The notes under the pieces: model-generated | The model's input: the letters and a program-made list of their open reading frames with translations, nothing else | Databases searched by the model: none | Told to the model about the DNA's origin: nothing | Translations under genes and position numbers: made by a program | Origin: a virus | Strand: one strand, 5' to 3' | DNA length: 23,565 bases | IMG/VR virus record: IMGVR_UViG_3300020595_000200 | Coordinates: 1 to 23,565 of that record | Shown here: positions 6,703 to 14,114 of the stretch, one piece after another | Position numbering within the stretch: position 1 is the stretch's first letter | Layout: each line of letters starts with the position of its first letter

Positions 6703-7883
6703 TGTTTGACATTTTTAACACAAATAAAATTATATATGCAACAAAGATAGGCTTCATAGGTCTGGGCAAACTAGGAATGCCGTGTGCAGAAGCGATACGA
6801 AAAAAAGGTTTCCATGTTGCAGGATATGACATCGCACGTAAAAGCAGTGACCTAGTAGAGATCAGGGATTCCATAGAAGACGTGTGTCGTGACAGAGACA
6901 TTGTGTTCGTGGCCACACCAACACCACACGAGGACGGCTACGACGGAAGGACTCCTACAAGTCATTTGCCTGTGAAAGATTTTAACTATGATGCGGTCAA
7001 GAATGTGCTGTCCAAATGCGACAAACACATGGGACCGAATGATACCCTAGTGCTTATTTCTACTGTACTTCCAGGTACGATAAGAAGAGAATTACAACCG
7101 TTAGTAACAAACACCAAACTAATGTATAACCCATATCTCATAGCCATGGGCACAGTGGCCGATGACATGATCAATCCCGAGATGATAATGATAGGTTCTA
7201 AAAACGGAATGGCAGGCAAAACTTGCAAGGTCAGGTCAGAACTTTTGGAGAGTTTTTATAACCAAGTGTGTGACAACTTCCCACGCATGGAGTTTGGCAC
7301 ATTCGAGGAAGTGGAGTCGATGAAGATATTCTACAATACATTCATCAGCAATAAAGTAGCATTGGTCAATATGATACAGGATGTGGCACACAAACTAGGA
7401 CACATGAACGTGGATGTGGTTACAGGGGCCTTAGCAAAGAGCACTAAACGTCTTGTAAGTCCTGCCTACATGAAAGCAGGAATGGGTGATGGCGGAGCGT
7501 GCCACCCAAGAGACAACATCGCACTGCGTTGGTTGGCCAAAGAACTGTCATTGGGATATGATATGTTTGAATCAATAATGACTGCACGTGAAAAACAAGC
7601 GGAGACAATGGCCATAGCAATTTTAAAACATGGAAAGAATATCGCTTTCACTTCAGACAGTTACAAGCCAGGGACAAATCTAGTAGACGGTTCCAGCTCT
7701 CTGCTCTTACAACACTATGTGAAAAAACATGGTGGTATAATAGTTGACGGCGTGGACGAACCTGTAGAGGTAATAGTGAGGATACACGAGTCTGACCAAG
7801 TTACGGCGGACAATAACACAATAATTTTTGATCCATGGAGATCATACCCCGAAGCGGAGAACGTTGTACACTATGGCAAATAA
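6702..7883 (+). CDS. UDP-glucose/GDP-mannose dehydrogenase family enzyme, 393 aa
   Basis: The domain order is typical. An NAD-binding Rossmann motif GFIGLGKLG lies near residues 17-25. The central domain has the lysine and asparagine of ESMKIFYNTF (K208, N212). The thiohemiacetal cysteine is in GDGGACHPRDN (C267, D271). The C-terminal domain has SYKPGTN (320-326). Members oxidise a nucleotide-sugar C6 alcohol to a uronic acid in two NAD-dependent steps. The length is close to the family norm of about 400-440. The ATG at 6702 overlaps the previous stop (TAATG); the longer frame from 6648 is rejected because it lies inside the upstream gene. The sugar cannot be predicted. It probably supplies an acidic sugar nucleotide to the same pathway as the amidinotransferases. 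Confidence 0.88.
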   Translation: MFDIFNTNKIIYATKIGFIGLGKLGMPCAEAIRKKGFHVAGYDIARKSSDLVEIRDSIEDVCRDRDIVFVATPTPHEDGYDGRTPTSHLPVKDFNYDAVKNVLSKCDKHMGPNDTLVLISTVLPGTIRRELQPLVTNTKLMYNPYLIAMGTVADDMINPEMIMIGSKNGMAGKTCKVRSELLESFYNQVCDNFPRMEFGTFEEVESMKIFYNTFISNKVALVNMIQDVAHKLGHMNVDVVTGALAKSTKRLVSPAYMKAGMGDGGACHPRDNIALRWLAKELSLGYDMFESIMTAREKQAETMAIAILKHGKNIAFTSDSYKPGTNLVDGSSSLLLQHYVKKHGGIIVDGVDEPVEVIVRIHESDQVTADNNTIIFDPWRSYPEAENVVHYGK

Positions 7884-8496
7884 AAAAATTGGCATGGACA
7901 CAGTGGAGCAATTCGAAAAAGAAATTGCAAACTTCTACGATGCACCCTATGCCGTTGCAACAGACAGTTGCACACACGCAATAGAACTTTGTCTAAGGCA
8001 CAGGCCACCAGCACCGGGCATAGAGTTGTCTGTACCTGCAAGGACCTACATCAGTATTCCTTTCACTTTGATGAAATTGGATCTCCGATGGAATTTCGTT
8101 GATCAGGTGTGGCAAGATTATTATTACATCGGCGGCACAAACATCATAGACGCCGCGGTGTTCTTCCAAAGAGGCGGATACATCAGAGGAAACTATATGT
8201 GTCTAAGTTTCCAATTCAAAAAGTCATTGAGCCTAGGACGCGGTGGCGCAATACTATGCGACAATCTAGCCGACTACGAGCAATTGAAGATGATGAGTCA
8301 TGATGGCAGGAAAATTGATGCTCCATGGCGTGATCAAAACATAGCAGGAATTGGATACCATTATTACATGACTCCTGAAACGGCAGATCTAGGTATAAAC
8401 AAACTCCAAGACGCTGTCCCAAAACCAACACAGGGCAGTGACGATTATCCATATCTTCCAAACATGGATGTATTCAAATACAATAATAAAAATTAA
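7873..8496 (+). CDS. Short DegT/DnrJ/EryC1-type aminotransferase, 207 aa
   Basis: This is a paralogue of the 1739-2326 protein. It has TDSCTHAIELCLR (30-42), an IDAAV Asp (D93), the PLP lysine in SFQFKK (K117 by alignment), RGGAI (123-127), and a terminal GYHYYMTPETADLG block. The C-terminal domain of full-length family members is absent, as in its paralogue. The ATG at 7873 overlaps the dehydrogenase end by 11 nt. A second ATG at 7894 aligns better with the paralogue's start and is a real alternative. As the last gene of the amidinotransferase operon it could provide the amine that is then guanidinylated, if the truncated form is active alone or as part of a complex. Confidence 0.82.
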   Translation: MANKKIGMDTVEQFEKEIANFYDAPYAVATDSCTHAIELCLRHRPPAPGIELSVPARTYISIPFTLMKLDLRWNFVDQVWQDYYYIGGTNIIDAAVFFQRGGYIRGNYMCLSFQFKKSLSLGRGGAILCDNLADYEQLKMMSHDGRKIDAPWRDQNIAGIGYHYYMTPETADLGINKLQDAVPKPTQGSDDYPYLPNMDVFKYNNKN

Positions 8497-9479
8497 ATAT
8501 TTTTTCGTTCTACATCAACAGTAATACAATGGAAACAGCCACCCAGTGTCCGAGCATGTCTCATGGGTAGCATGGCAGAATCTATATTGTATCTTGCCAA
8601 CTCTTTCCTAAGATTTTGTTGATTTTCTTCTAGCACCACTAAACTTTCATTGATAGAAAGAAGATTTACGTTGATCCATGGGCTGGCATTACAGTGGACT
8701 GGGTGATGTCCTATGTCAACAGGCTCCGGTGCATTAATTATATCCCAATTACGCAATGGCAAAGGTAACTGTGACTTGTCCTTAATCCGCGAGGGATTTA
8801 CTAATAAGAGTCCTTCCCTGAGAAAAGCAATGGTGCTGTCCAAATGCATATAGGAATACACGTCTTCGATGGCATGTACTCTAGTAGACTGTCCCATTAT
8901 CTCCTGTAAAGTATCAGCGCCTTTACGATTACCACTGTTGCTCACAAGGTAATACAGATCATCATTGTGTTTTAGAATGTTGGCGGCGTCAAAGCAAGGT
9001 TCTGTTTCGTTCAAGGCAAGCACCTTAGGGTTGCCTACGCATCCAAAATTATACAAACTGTCTTCACGTTCTATAGTGATGTGATGCCTAACTGCATCGT
9101 ATCCATCAAAGAGTTTGTCATATGCCCGATGTTCATTGGCCCTCGCCCTTAAAGACATTGGTGTATAGACCACATTGTTGCCATGCACAAGCACTGTGTC
9201 TCTTGGACAGTATGTGTAATATTCCGGATCATGATCTTTATCTGGCCTCAACACCTTTATTTTTTCACCTTTTAAAAAATCAATAAAGATATCAATGTCT
9301 TCATTCGCTTCATCAATCACCTGCTGTGGATACAGGCCTGGCATTGGCAGGTCGCTGTCTTTCGGCCTGTCAGCGTAATTCACACACCTCAGGCTGATGT
9401 CATTGATTGGTATCTTGGCTCCTGTGGCATCTCCCACGATCACTGTCTTAAGTTGGCCGTATTCGTTCCTGCTTAACAT
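8493..9479 (-). CDS. Amidinotransferase, 328 aa
   Basis: The start at MLSRNEYGQLKTVIVGD is chosen because it aligns with the paralogue at 4691 and overlaps the upstream gene by only 7 nt; the frame is open to 9587 inside that gene. The catalytic residues are intact: D164 in CFDAANILK, H212 in MHLDST and C318 in GCFHCITVD. It shares RTLGG, DTLQ/DWLQ-type and PSRIKD blocks with the 4691 enzyme, so the two are real paralogues on opposite strands. The expected reaction is transfer of an amidino group from arginine to an amine. It is the last gene of a minus-strand operon with a glycosyltransferase-like protein and a hydroxylase. Its stop overlaps the convergent aminotransferase stop by 4 nt. Confidence 0.85.
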   Translation of the reverse strand: MLSRNEYGQLKTVIVGDATGAKIPINDISLRCVNYADRPKDSDLPMPGLYPQQVIDEANEDIDIFIDFLKGEKIKVLRPDKDHDPEYYTYCPRDTVLVHGNNVVYTPMSLRARANEHRAYDKLFDGYDAVRHHITIEREDSLYNFGCVGNPKVLALNETEPCFDAANILKHNDDLYYLVSNSGNRKGADTLQEIMGQSTRVHAIEDVYSYMHLDSTIAFLREGLLLVNPSRIKDKSQLPLPLRNWDIINAPEPVDIGHHPVHCNASPWINVNLLSINESLVVLEENQQNLRKELARYNIDSAMLPMRHARTLGGCFHCITVDVERKNI

Positions 9480-9964
9480 TTCAATCCAGTGACTTGTAAA
9501 ATATATCGATCTGCATTTCCTAGGTTTGCGGCCATGTGTTCCACACCATATCCCCACCCAAAGTAACTTCCGGCCGAGCCTGTGCATATTTGATCCTGTA
9601 TCCAGAGCTGATGTCCGGCCTTTTGATCATGCAGAAAGACAATGAATCTTTGTATATCTTGAACTTGCTCTTTTTTGATCTGATTCCTTGTGATGTAGGT
9701 AGTATACTTGTCGGTATGGTAGGGTAAAACTTTTCCAGGTTCCAGTTTATTGACAGCAACAACTTTTTTTGTGAGTGGTAAATCTTTAACAGCATCATAG
9801 AAAACGCTCAATAACTTTTCTTGGAAGCACATGGATACTCCAACGTTATAATTGGTTGTGTCGACTACCGCATTGAATTTTTCTTCATGACGATCGTTCT
9901 CGAACCATGGCAGGCCTGTGTAATTTTGTTCCGTCCATGTGACTGGAATTTTGCCTTTGATCAT
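9473..9964 (-). CDS. 2OG-Fe(II) hydroxylase, 163 aa
   Basis: This is a paralogue of the 2935-3483 enzyme, with metal ligands H83 and D85 (YHTD) and H143 (EHMAANLG) and the 2OG arginine R153 (DRY). The N-terminus is about 15 residues shorter than its paralogue, and the loop after the LPWFEN block differs. It couples to the upstream glycosyltransferase-like gene through an ATGA overlap at 9961-9964 and to the downstream amidinotransferase by a 7-nt overlap. The operon therefore pairs a hydroxylase with an amidinotransferase. The substrate could be arginine-, Asp- or sugar-linked; nothing in the sequence decides this. Confidence 0.82.
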   Translation of the reverse strand: MIKGKIPVTWTEQNYTGLPWFENDRHEEKFNAVVDTTNYNVGVSMCFQEKLLSVFYDAVKDLPLTKKVVAVNKLEPGKVLPYHTDKYTTYITRNQIKKEQVQDIQRFIVFLHDQKAGHQLWIQDQICTGSAGSYFGWGYGVEHMAANLGNADRYILQVTGLKC

Positions 9965-10992
9965 TTGCCACTTACCCCTGTATCGTGATTGTTGGTCAAT
10001 CTCGGATTGAAGTCTGAATTGTCTACGTGACGTTGTATGCTGATGCGATCAGCACCCATGAACCATCCAGATGAGACCGATATTGGCAACTGTATTGGAA
10101 TAGATCTCTTGGCAAAGAAAGTGTTTCTGTTGTGTTGCCTGATTTCAGCAGTTTGATCGTAGAAGTCTTTGGTGCTTACCGCGAGGAAGTCTTTACAGCA
10201 TTGAACTATTTTATCTATCCTTCGATGGTTGTCTGGTTCTTGGTCGTAACTCTCATCAATCCATTTGTCAAACGTAAGGTAACCCTGGGATCGCATGTAT
10301 ACTAGGTACCCAGGTGGCCCAAACACCACGAAAGGATGCTCAGCCATCAAAGGTTTATAAATTTTCTCACTTAACTGGTATGATCCTTTACCGGTGTTGG
10401 TTTCCATGACCACGCTCAACTTTGAGTTCCTGAAGTGGGGTTCATGAGCTACCAAGCAAAGTTCACGAGGATTATCTTCGTAGCCCTCTATGTCATCTTC
10501 TATTTCGTACATACAATTATTGTCCGGTGATTTGACACTGACGTAACTTTTTCCTAACAATGAATGTTTCTCCAAAGCCCGTATCATATCTATTCTTTCA
10601 GGATGGTCACGTCCGGTGTATATCAGGAAGTCCTTGCTTTTGACAGAATGATCTATCCTTCGAAGATCTTTATTGATCAGTTGGATCTCCATGCAGTAGT
10701 TGTTGTGCTGTCTGTATGCAAAAGGGAATTTATCATCATCGCCCTCTGCCAACACCAATACTTTTTCTTGATTGTTGCGGATTAATTTTACGAAATCCTT
10801 ATTGAACCAATTGTGGAATGACATGTTTTCATTGTGGACCACGACGATCATTTCATTTTGTTTGAGCAGGTTTCTTAATCTCTCAAGATTGTCATGCATC
10901 TGGCTGGTGGTGTTCATTAGATCAATGTAGTGTTCGGTCTGTATAATAGGTATGTGTTTTTGCCGTGGAGTTTTGACAAGATTGTTAAACAT
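9961..10992 (-). CDS. Glycosyltransferase-like protein, 343 aa
   Basis: Residues 207-225 (LSEKIYKPLMAEHPFVVFG) and 238-253 (YLTFDKWIDESYDQEP) give the same C-terminal block as the proteins at 3480-4652 and 16851-17894. An upstream FLIYTGRDHPERIDMIRAL segment (122-140) resembles the hinge-region pattern (FLxLN...R.HR...L) seen in the 16851 paralogue. A GT-B-like glycosyltransferase is inferred. The ATG at 10992 is used, but M26 is possible. It is the first gene of a three-gene minus-strand operon and lies 21 nt from the divergent tandem-paralogue cluster. Confidence 0.65.
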   Translation of the reverse strand: MFNNLVKTPRQKHIPIIQTEHYIDLMNTTSQMHDNLERLRNLLKQNEMIVVVHNENMSFHNWFNKDFVKLIRNNQEKVLVLAEGDDDKFPFAYRQHNNYCMEIQLINKDLRRIDHSVKSKDFLIYTGRDHPERIDMIRALEKHSLLGKSYVSVKSPDNNCMYEIEDDIEGYEDNPRELCLVAHEPHFRNSKLSVVMETNTGKGSYQLSEKIYKPLMAEHPFVVFGPPGYLVYMRSQGYLTFDKWIDESYDQEPDNHRRIDKIVQCCKDFLAVSTKDFYDQTAEIRQHNRNTFFAKRSIPIQLPISVSSGWFMGADRISIQRHVDNSDFNPRLTNNHDTGVSGK

Positions 10993-10997
10993 AAATA
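10990..10997 (+). promoter_or_regulatory. T4-type late promoter before the tandem paralogue cluster
   Basis: CATAAATA matches the NATAAATA late consensus reported for marine T4-like phages. It lies 16 nt before the ATG at 11014 and partly overlaps the divergent start region at 10992. Confidence 0.55.
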
Positions 10998-11013
10998 TAC
11001 GTACTTAATCAGA

Positions 11014-11373
11014 ATGGCAACAGAATTCACACATCATGAACGTTTCAAAAGAAGGCTCGACGACGGATCGATGTACAAATTTACCAATATAGCAGATGCC
11101 CAGACCAAGTGTGCATTCCATGATACTTTTCTTACCAGTAATGACCCCACAGTGACCTATGCATTGGAGGACAAAAACGAAACGTTGAAGGTGACACTGG
11201 AGTTTGATACCAGTGATGCCCAACAGGCCTGGTGGATTGCCGTGTCAGATCTAAACAAAAATGGCATCAATTACTGTTCAAACGACATCAAATGGCAAGG
11301 AGCGGAAAAGCCAGAAACACTTCAAAAATTTGTTAGAGATCATGTGCCCGGCACCGCTGGCTTTGTTGGATAA
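11014..11373 (+). CDS. Tandem small paralogue 1 (uncharacterised, probable virion protein), 119 aa
   Basis: The ATG at 11014 (MATEFTHHERFKRRL) is chosen because it aligns with the starts of the two following genes and follows a late box; the frame opens earlier at 10930 inside the divergent gene. The shared framework is an aromatic/basic N-terminus, then a FTNIADAQTK segment, TYALEDKNETLKVTLEFDT, and an Asp-rich C-terminal half. This copy is the most divergent of the three and has unique Cys and Trp residues. No enzyme motif is seen. Late expression and a beta-rich look favour a small virion or fibre-associated protein. Confidence 0.75.
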   Translation: MATEFTHHERFKRRLDDGSMYKFTNIADAQTKCAFHDTFLTSNDPTVTYALEDKNETLKVTLEFDTSDAQQAWWIAVSDLNKNGINYCSNDIKWQGAEKPETLQKFVRDHVPGTAGFVG

Positions 11374-11376
11374 ATA
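11369..11376 (+). promoter_or_regulatory. T4-type late promoter overlapping a stop codon
   Basis: GATAAATA includes the TAA stop of the 11014 gene and lies 22 nt upstream of the ATG at 11399. A stop codon followed by ATA can make this string by chance, so confidence is moderate. Confidence 0.45.
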
Positions 11377-11398
11377 AAACTGTTTACAGGTAACAAAT

Positions 11399-11755
11399 AT
11401 GGCAAATGCATACAAACACAAAAAGTATTTCAGGTTAAGGGGATCAGACAGTAGTCTTGTCACTTTCAGCTCAACATCTGATGCCAAAACCAAGATAGGT
11501 TTCACAAGTGCATTTGACACAAGTACTCCCACGAAGACGGAAGCCTTAGAAGACACAGACACCACCTTGGTTGTGACTTACGAGTTCGACACAAACGACG
11601 AACAGACGGCATTCCAGGATGCACTCGATGACGCATGGACAACCAGCCCCCACACTCCATTCAATCCTGCTGATGCGACGGACACAGTGGAACATTTCAA
11701 GACCGAGTGGTTGACCGAAGACGGCCCAGTAGGTACAACAGAGACTCTGATATAA
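11399..11755 (+). CDS. Tandem small paralogue 2 (uncharacterised, probable virion protein), 118 aa
   Basis: This copy is very similar to the next gene at both protein and DNA level: HKKYFR at the start, SDSSLVTFSS, DAKTKIGFTS, SPTKTEAL-like and VVTYEF blocks, and EHFKTEWL near the end. Two long blocks, one in the first 110 nt and one near the 3' end, are almost identical in DNA, so the duplication is recent or kept alike by recombination. The protein is acidic, Thr/Ser-rich and predicted beta-rich, with no cysteine. The function is unknown; a decoration or fibre-tip protein is a guess from its late promoter and composition. Confidence 0.78.
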   Translation: MANAYKHKKYFRLRGSDSSLVTFSSTSDAKTKIGFTSAFDTSTPTKTEALEDTDTTLVVTYEFDTNDEQTAFQDALDDAWTTSPHTPFNPADATDTVEHFKTEWLTEDGPVGTTETLI

Positions 11756-11757
11756 TC

Positions 11758-12108
11758 ATGGCGGCAGAATACAGACACAAAAGGTATTTCAGGGTAAGGG
11801 TATCAGACAGTAGCCTTGATACTTTCAGTTCAACAGCAGATGCCAACACCAAGATTGGTTTCACATCTGTATACAGCACTTCATCACCAACGAAGACGGA
11901 AGCATTGGCGGACAGTGACAAGACACTTGTGGTAACATACGAGTTCAATGACGAATCTGAACAGACAGCATTCAAGAGTGCCGTGGACGGCGCCTACAGT
12001 GACAGCACATCACCGTTCAACCCTGCAGACGGAACCGACAGAGCGGAACATTTCAAGACCGAGTGGTTAAACAAAGACGGATCTATATCTAACACAACAA
12101 ATTTATAA
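11758..12108 (+). CDS. Tandem small paralogue 3 (uncharacterised, probable virion protein), 116 aa
   Basis: The ATG at 11758 lies 2 nt after the previous stop and aligns with MANAYKHKKYF of copy 2; the longer frame from 11707 is inside that gene. It keeps the HKRYFR, SDSSLDTFSS, DANTKIGFTS, LVVTYEFND and EHFKTEWL blocks. Differences cluster in the loop around residues 38-55 and in the C-terminal 10 residues, as expected for surface-exposed variable parts. It is followed by a hairpin that can terminate transcription from both sides. Confidence 0.78.
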   Translation: MAAEYRHKRYFRVRVSDSSLDTFSSTADANTKIGFTSVYSTSSPTKTEALADSDKTLVVTYEFNDESEQTAFKSAVDGAYSDSTSPFNPADGTDRAEHFKTEWLNKDGSISNTTNL

Positions 12109-12115
12109 CAGTCAC

Positions 12116-12149
12116 AAAAAAAGGGCGACACAATTAAGCACCGCCCCTT
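12116..12149 (-). terminator. Rho-independent terminator, best on the minus strand
   Basis: Read on the minus strand, AAGGGGCG and CGCCCTTT form a stem with one G-T pair around a loop of about 15 nt, followed by a run of T (complement of 12116-12122). It serves the gene at 12163-12534. On the plus strand the same dyad could also slow transcription from the 11014-12108 cluster, but the T tail there is weak. Confidence 0.75.
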
Positions 12150-12162
12150 AGAATAGATTTAA

Positions 12163-12534
12163 TTACGCAGAGTAATTAATTACTTTTCTTCCTGATTTCT
12201 TTAATAAAGAAATGATGTTTGACTTCATAGTCAAAGCAGATGACTTAGGTGCTGTACCTAAAACTTCTACTGTAAAGTCCAAACCTTTTGATAACAACTT
12301 GTTAGTCGCTGTTTTTCTTGCAGTGTTTTTTACTGCTAGGTTTTTGAACTTGATTTTACCACCGTGTACTTCACCATTTACTTTGTAAGTTGAAGCCGGT
12401 TCCGCAAATACACCAATTTGCTTCGCTCTTGATTTGAAGTTTCTTGTGTATACAACGTATTGTGTTGAGTTTGCCATGGTTTTTGTTTCCTTCTTAGTAG
12501 ATGGAAAAAGTGTATTGAACATACTTGTTAGCAT
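12163..12534 (-). CDS. Basic hypothetical protein from an independent transcription unit, 123 aa
   Basis: The product is Lys-rich (many K in residues 14-75 and 98-118), has no cysteine, and carries alternating hydrophobic segments that suggest a small alpha/beta nucleic-acid-binding fold; I do not recognise it. The ATG at 12534 follows AAGGAAACAAT with good spacing. An internal ATG at 12477 (MANSTQYVVY) also has an AAGGA about 10 nt upstream and may be the true start. The gene has its own sigma70-type promoter and its own terminator. Its codons favour T/A-ending synonyms more than its neighbours do, consistent with strong early or constitutive expression. Confidence 0.8.
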   Translation of the reverse strand: MLTSMFNTLFPSTKKETKTMANSTQYVVYTRNFKSRAKQIGVFAEPASTYKVNGEVHGGKIKFKNLAVKNTARKTATNKLLSKGLDFTVEVLGTAPKSSALTMKSNIISLLKKSGRKVINYSA

Positions 12535-12618
12535 ATTGTTTCCTTTTCCTTTATTGTTGTTATATGGTTACGTAACTCTGGAGTTTCATTCTCTGTTATC
12601 CTACGTTCCATGTTTACA

Positions 12619-12647
12619 ATTATATACTACAAAGTGTATTAAGTCAA
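12619..12647 (-). promoter_or_regulatory. Sigma70-type promoter (TTGACT-17-TATAAT)
   Basis: On the minus strand, TTGACT (complement of 12642-12647) is separated by 17 nt from a perfect TATAAT (complement of 12619-12624). A leader of about 80 nt then runs to the ATG at 12534. This is the clearest host-type promoter in the window and contrasts with the phage late boxes around it. Confidence 0.8.
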
Positions 12648-12675
12648 CCTGCTGGAAAATGCAGTGTTTATGCTG

Positions 12676-13575
12676 TTAATCCTGTCTCCTTGTTCCACAA
12701 GTTTCTGCACATACTTTGTTACATGAGTCTGAATCCCACGTGCTCCTCAATTCCTCGAAACTTTCCAGATGTACTTTAGGTCTGTCAATGTGGCCAAAAC
12801 CATGGTAACAACAAGGGTATATTTCTCCCGAACTGTCCACATACACACTGTTGTTGACAATAGTATCACAGGTAATTTTTGTACCCTTATAGGACTCTTC
12901 TGGTAAATCATAGGGTTCATAACGCATCTTCAAATATTCGTCAACATCAAACTCACGTGGTGTGGCATCCTTGTCTGGCGGTAGTATCCAGTGACTGATA
13001 GACTTGTCTGGTTGTATAGCGGGCATGTCATTTCTGCCTTCGTCACGCACGACAAACTTGTTGAATCCCAATGATTGGCTTAGTTTCCTCGCTTCTTCTT
13101 CCTGGTGCATGTTGTGTTGGAATTTGATAAACTGCCATACTGCATCTCCGCCTGCCTCCGTGAATGCTTTCACACGTGATATCAGTTTGTCCCAATTCAC
13201 TCCTTGCCTGTATAGGTGATTGGTGTCTTCAAGTCCGTCTATTCCAAAAATTATTCGGGTTCCCTTCTTTGTGGCCAACTCTCTGTATGTTTCCACCTTG
13301 CCTATGCCTCCGTTTGTTGCTATCTCCACTTCGATATTGTCCATGGCAGACATTTCAGCAATGTTTGGATTCATCATGGGATCACCGTGATTACCACAAT
13401 AGAGAATCTTTCTAACATCTTTATATGTGTTTAAGAGTTGGTGTAATTGCTCTACACCAAGATTTTTCTCTTTGAAAAAACCCTCTAATGGATATCCATA
13501 ACCATTACGTGGACATCCAGGACACCGTGCATTACAGTAACTAGATGCTTCTATGTGTAGATGTTCTATTATCAT
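12676..13575 (-). CDS. Radical SAM protein with SPASM/twitch-type C-terminus, 299 aa
   Basis: The CNARCPGC motif (C14, C18, C21) is the CxxxCxxC signature that binds the 4Fe-4S cluster cleaving S-adenosylmethionine. CGNHGDP (60-66) fits the SAM-binding GGE-type strand. The C-terminus has further cysteines (C236, C255, C256, C285, C289, C293), typical of auxiliary-cluster SPASM/twitch domains. Such proteins modify peptides or catalyse sugar or cofactor chemistry. The gene follows a 2OG-Fe(II) oxygenase by 8 nt in the same operon, so two oxidative enzymes probably act on one substrate. The substrate is not evident. Confidence 0.88.
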   Translation of the reverse strand: MIIEHLHIEASSYCNARCPGCPRNGYGYPLEGFFKEKNLGVEQLHQLLNTYKDVRKILYCGNHGDPMMNPNIAEMSAMDNIEVEIATNGGIGKVETYRELATKKGTRIIFGIDGLEDTNHLYRQGVNWDKLISRVKAFTEAGGDAVWQFIKFQHNMHQEEEARKLSQSLGFNKFVVRDEGRNDMPAIQPDKSISHWILPPDKDATPREFDVDEYLKMRYEPYDLPEESYKGTKITCDTIVNNSVYVDSSGEIYPCCYHGFGHIDRPKVHLESFEELRSTWDSDSCNKVCAETCGTRRQD

Positions 13576-13583
13576 CGTGAATC

Positions 13584-14114
13584 TTATTTTCTTATCTGGA
13601 AGTAAGAGTAACTTGTTAATCTTTGCACGTTAGCAGAAACTTTATTCTCCATGCCATGCAGTTGTTCACTGTTGTTAAACATTATGTAGCCTGAATTTTT
13701 GGTAAAATTAAAGGCTTTCCGGACCTCATCCTTGTTGTAAAATACAGTTCCGAGTTGCTCAGGTGCATCTGATAGAAAAATCTGCATGACATAATCTACA
13801 CCATCGTTGTCTACATGCTTATGACAATCAAACCCTTCGTAGTCTAGCCAGAATCTTGTGTCAATCTGTGTGATATCTAATCCCACTGCTTTACCAATTA
13901 ATTCTTTTTTACTATTGTATTCCTGTTCTATGGATTCAAACACGGATCCAGGTAGAACGACGAGTCTTTTTCTTTTCCAATCCTCTTGCCATTCTTGTGT
14001 TGTATATGGCAGTGATTCCAATGCCTCACGTGAAAGACTCTCGATGGTTTCGGTATCTAGCACATCTGTGATCTGGAAAAGATCCACTCTTTCATCAACT
14101 GGGTTGATCTGCAT
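13584..14114 (-). CDS. 2OG-Fe(II) oxygenase (prolyl-hydroxylase-like), 176 aa
   Basis: It carries an HxD metal motif in CHKHVDNDG (H100, D102), a distal His in EQLHGMEN (H153) and an Arg in VQRLTSY (R165), as in 2OG-Fe(II) oxygenases of the P4H-like type common in T4-like marine phages. It is not closely similar to the two beta-hydroxylase-like paralogues in the island. Its ATG shares a base with the stop of the DUF1178 gene (TAATG), and the radical SAM gene follows 8 nt downstream. Peptide or protein hydroxylation is likely; the target is unknown. Confidence 0.8.
   Translation of the reverse strand: MQINPVDERVDLFQITDVLDTETIESLSREALESLPYTTQEWQEDWKRKRLVVLPGSVFESIEQEYNSKKELIGKAVGLDITQIDTRFWLDYEGFDCHKHVDNDGVDYVMQIFLSDAPEQLGTVFYNKDEVRKAFNFTKNSGYIMFNNSEQLHGMENKVSANVQRLTSYSYFQIRK

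Noticed and set aside
9480-9587. N-terminal extension of the amidinotransferase at 8493
   Set aside because: It lies entirely within the hydroxylase gene; the internal ATG at 9479 aligns with the paralogue start.
12434-12679. Plus-strand ORF of 81 aa
   Set aside because: It covers the minus-strand promoter and leader and the end of a real gene; it has no ribosome site or promoter of its own.
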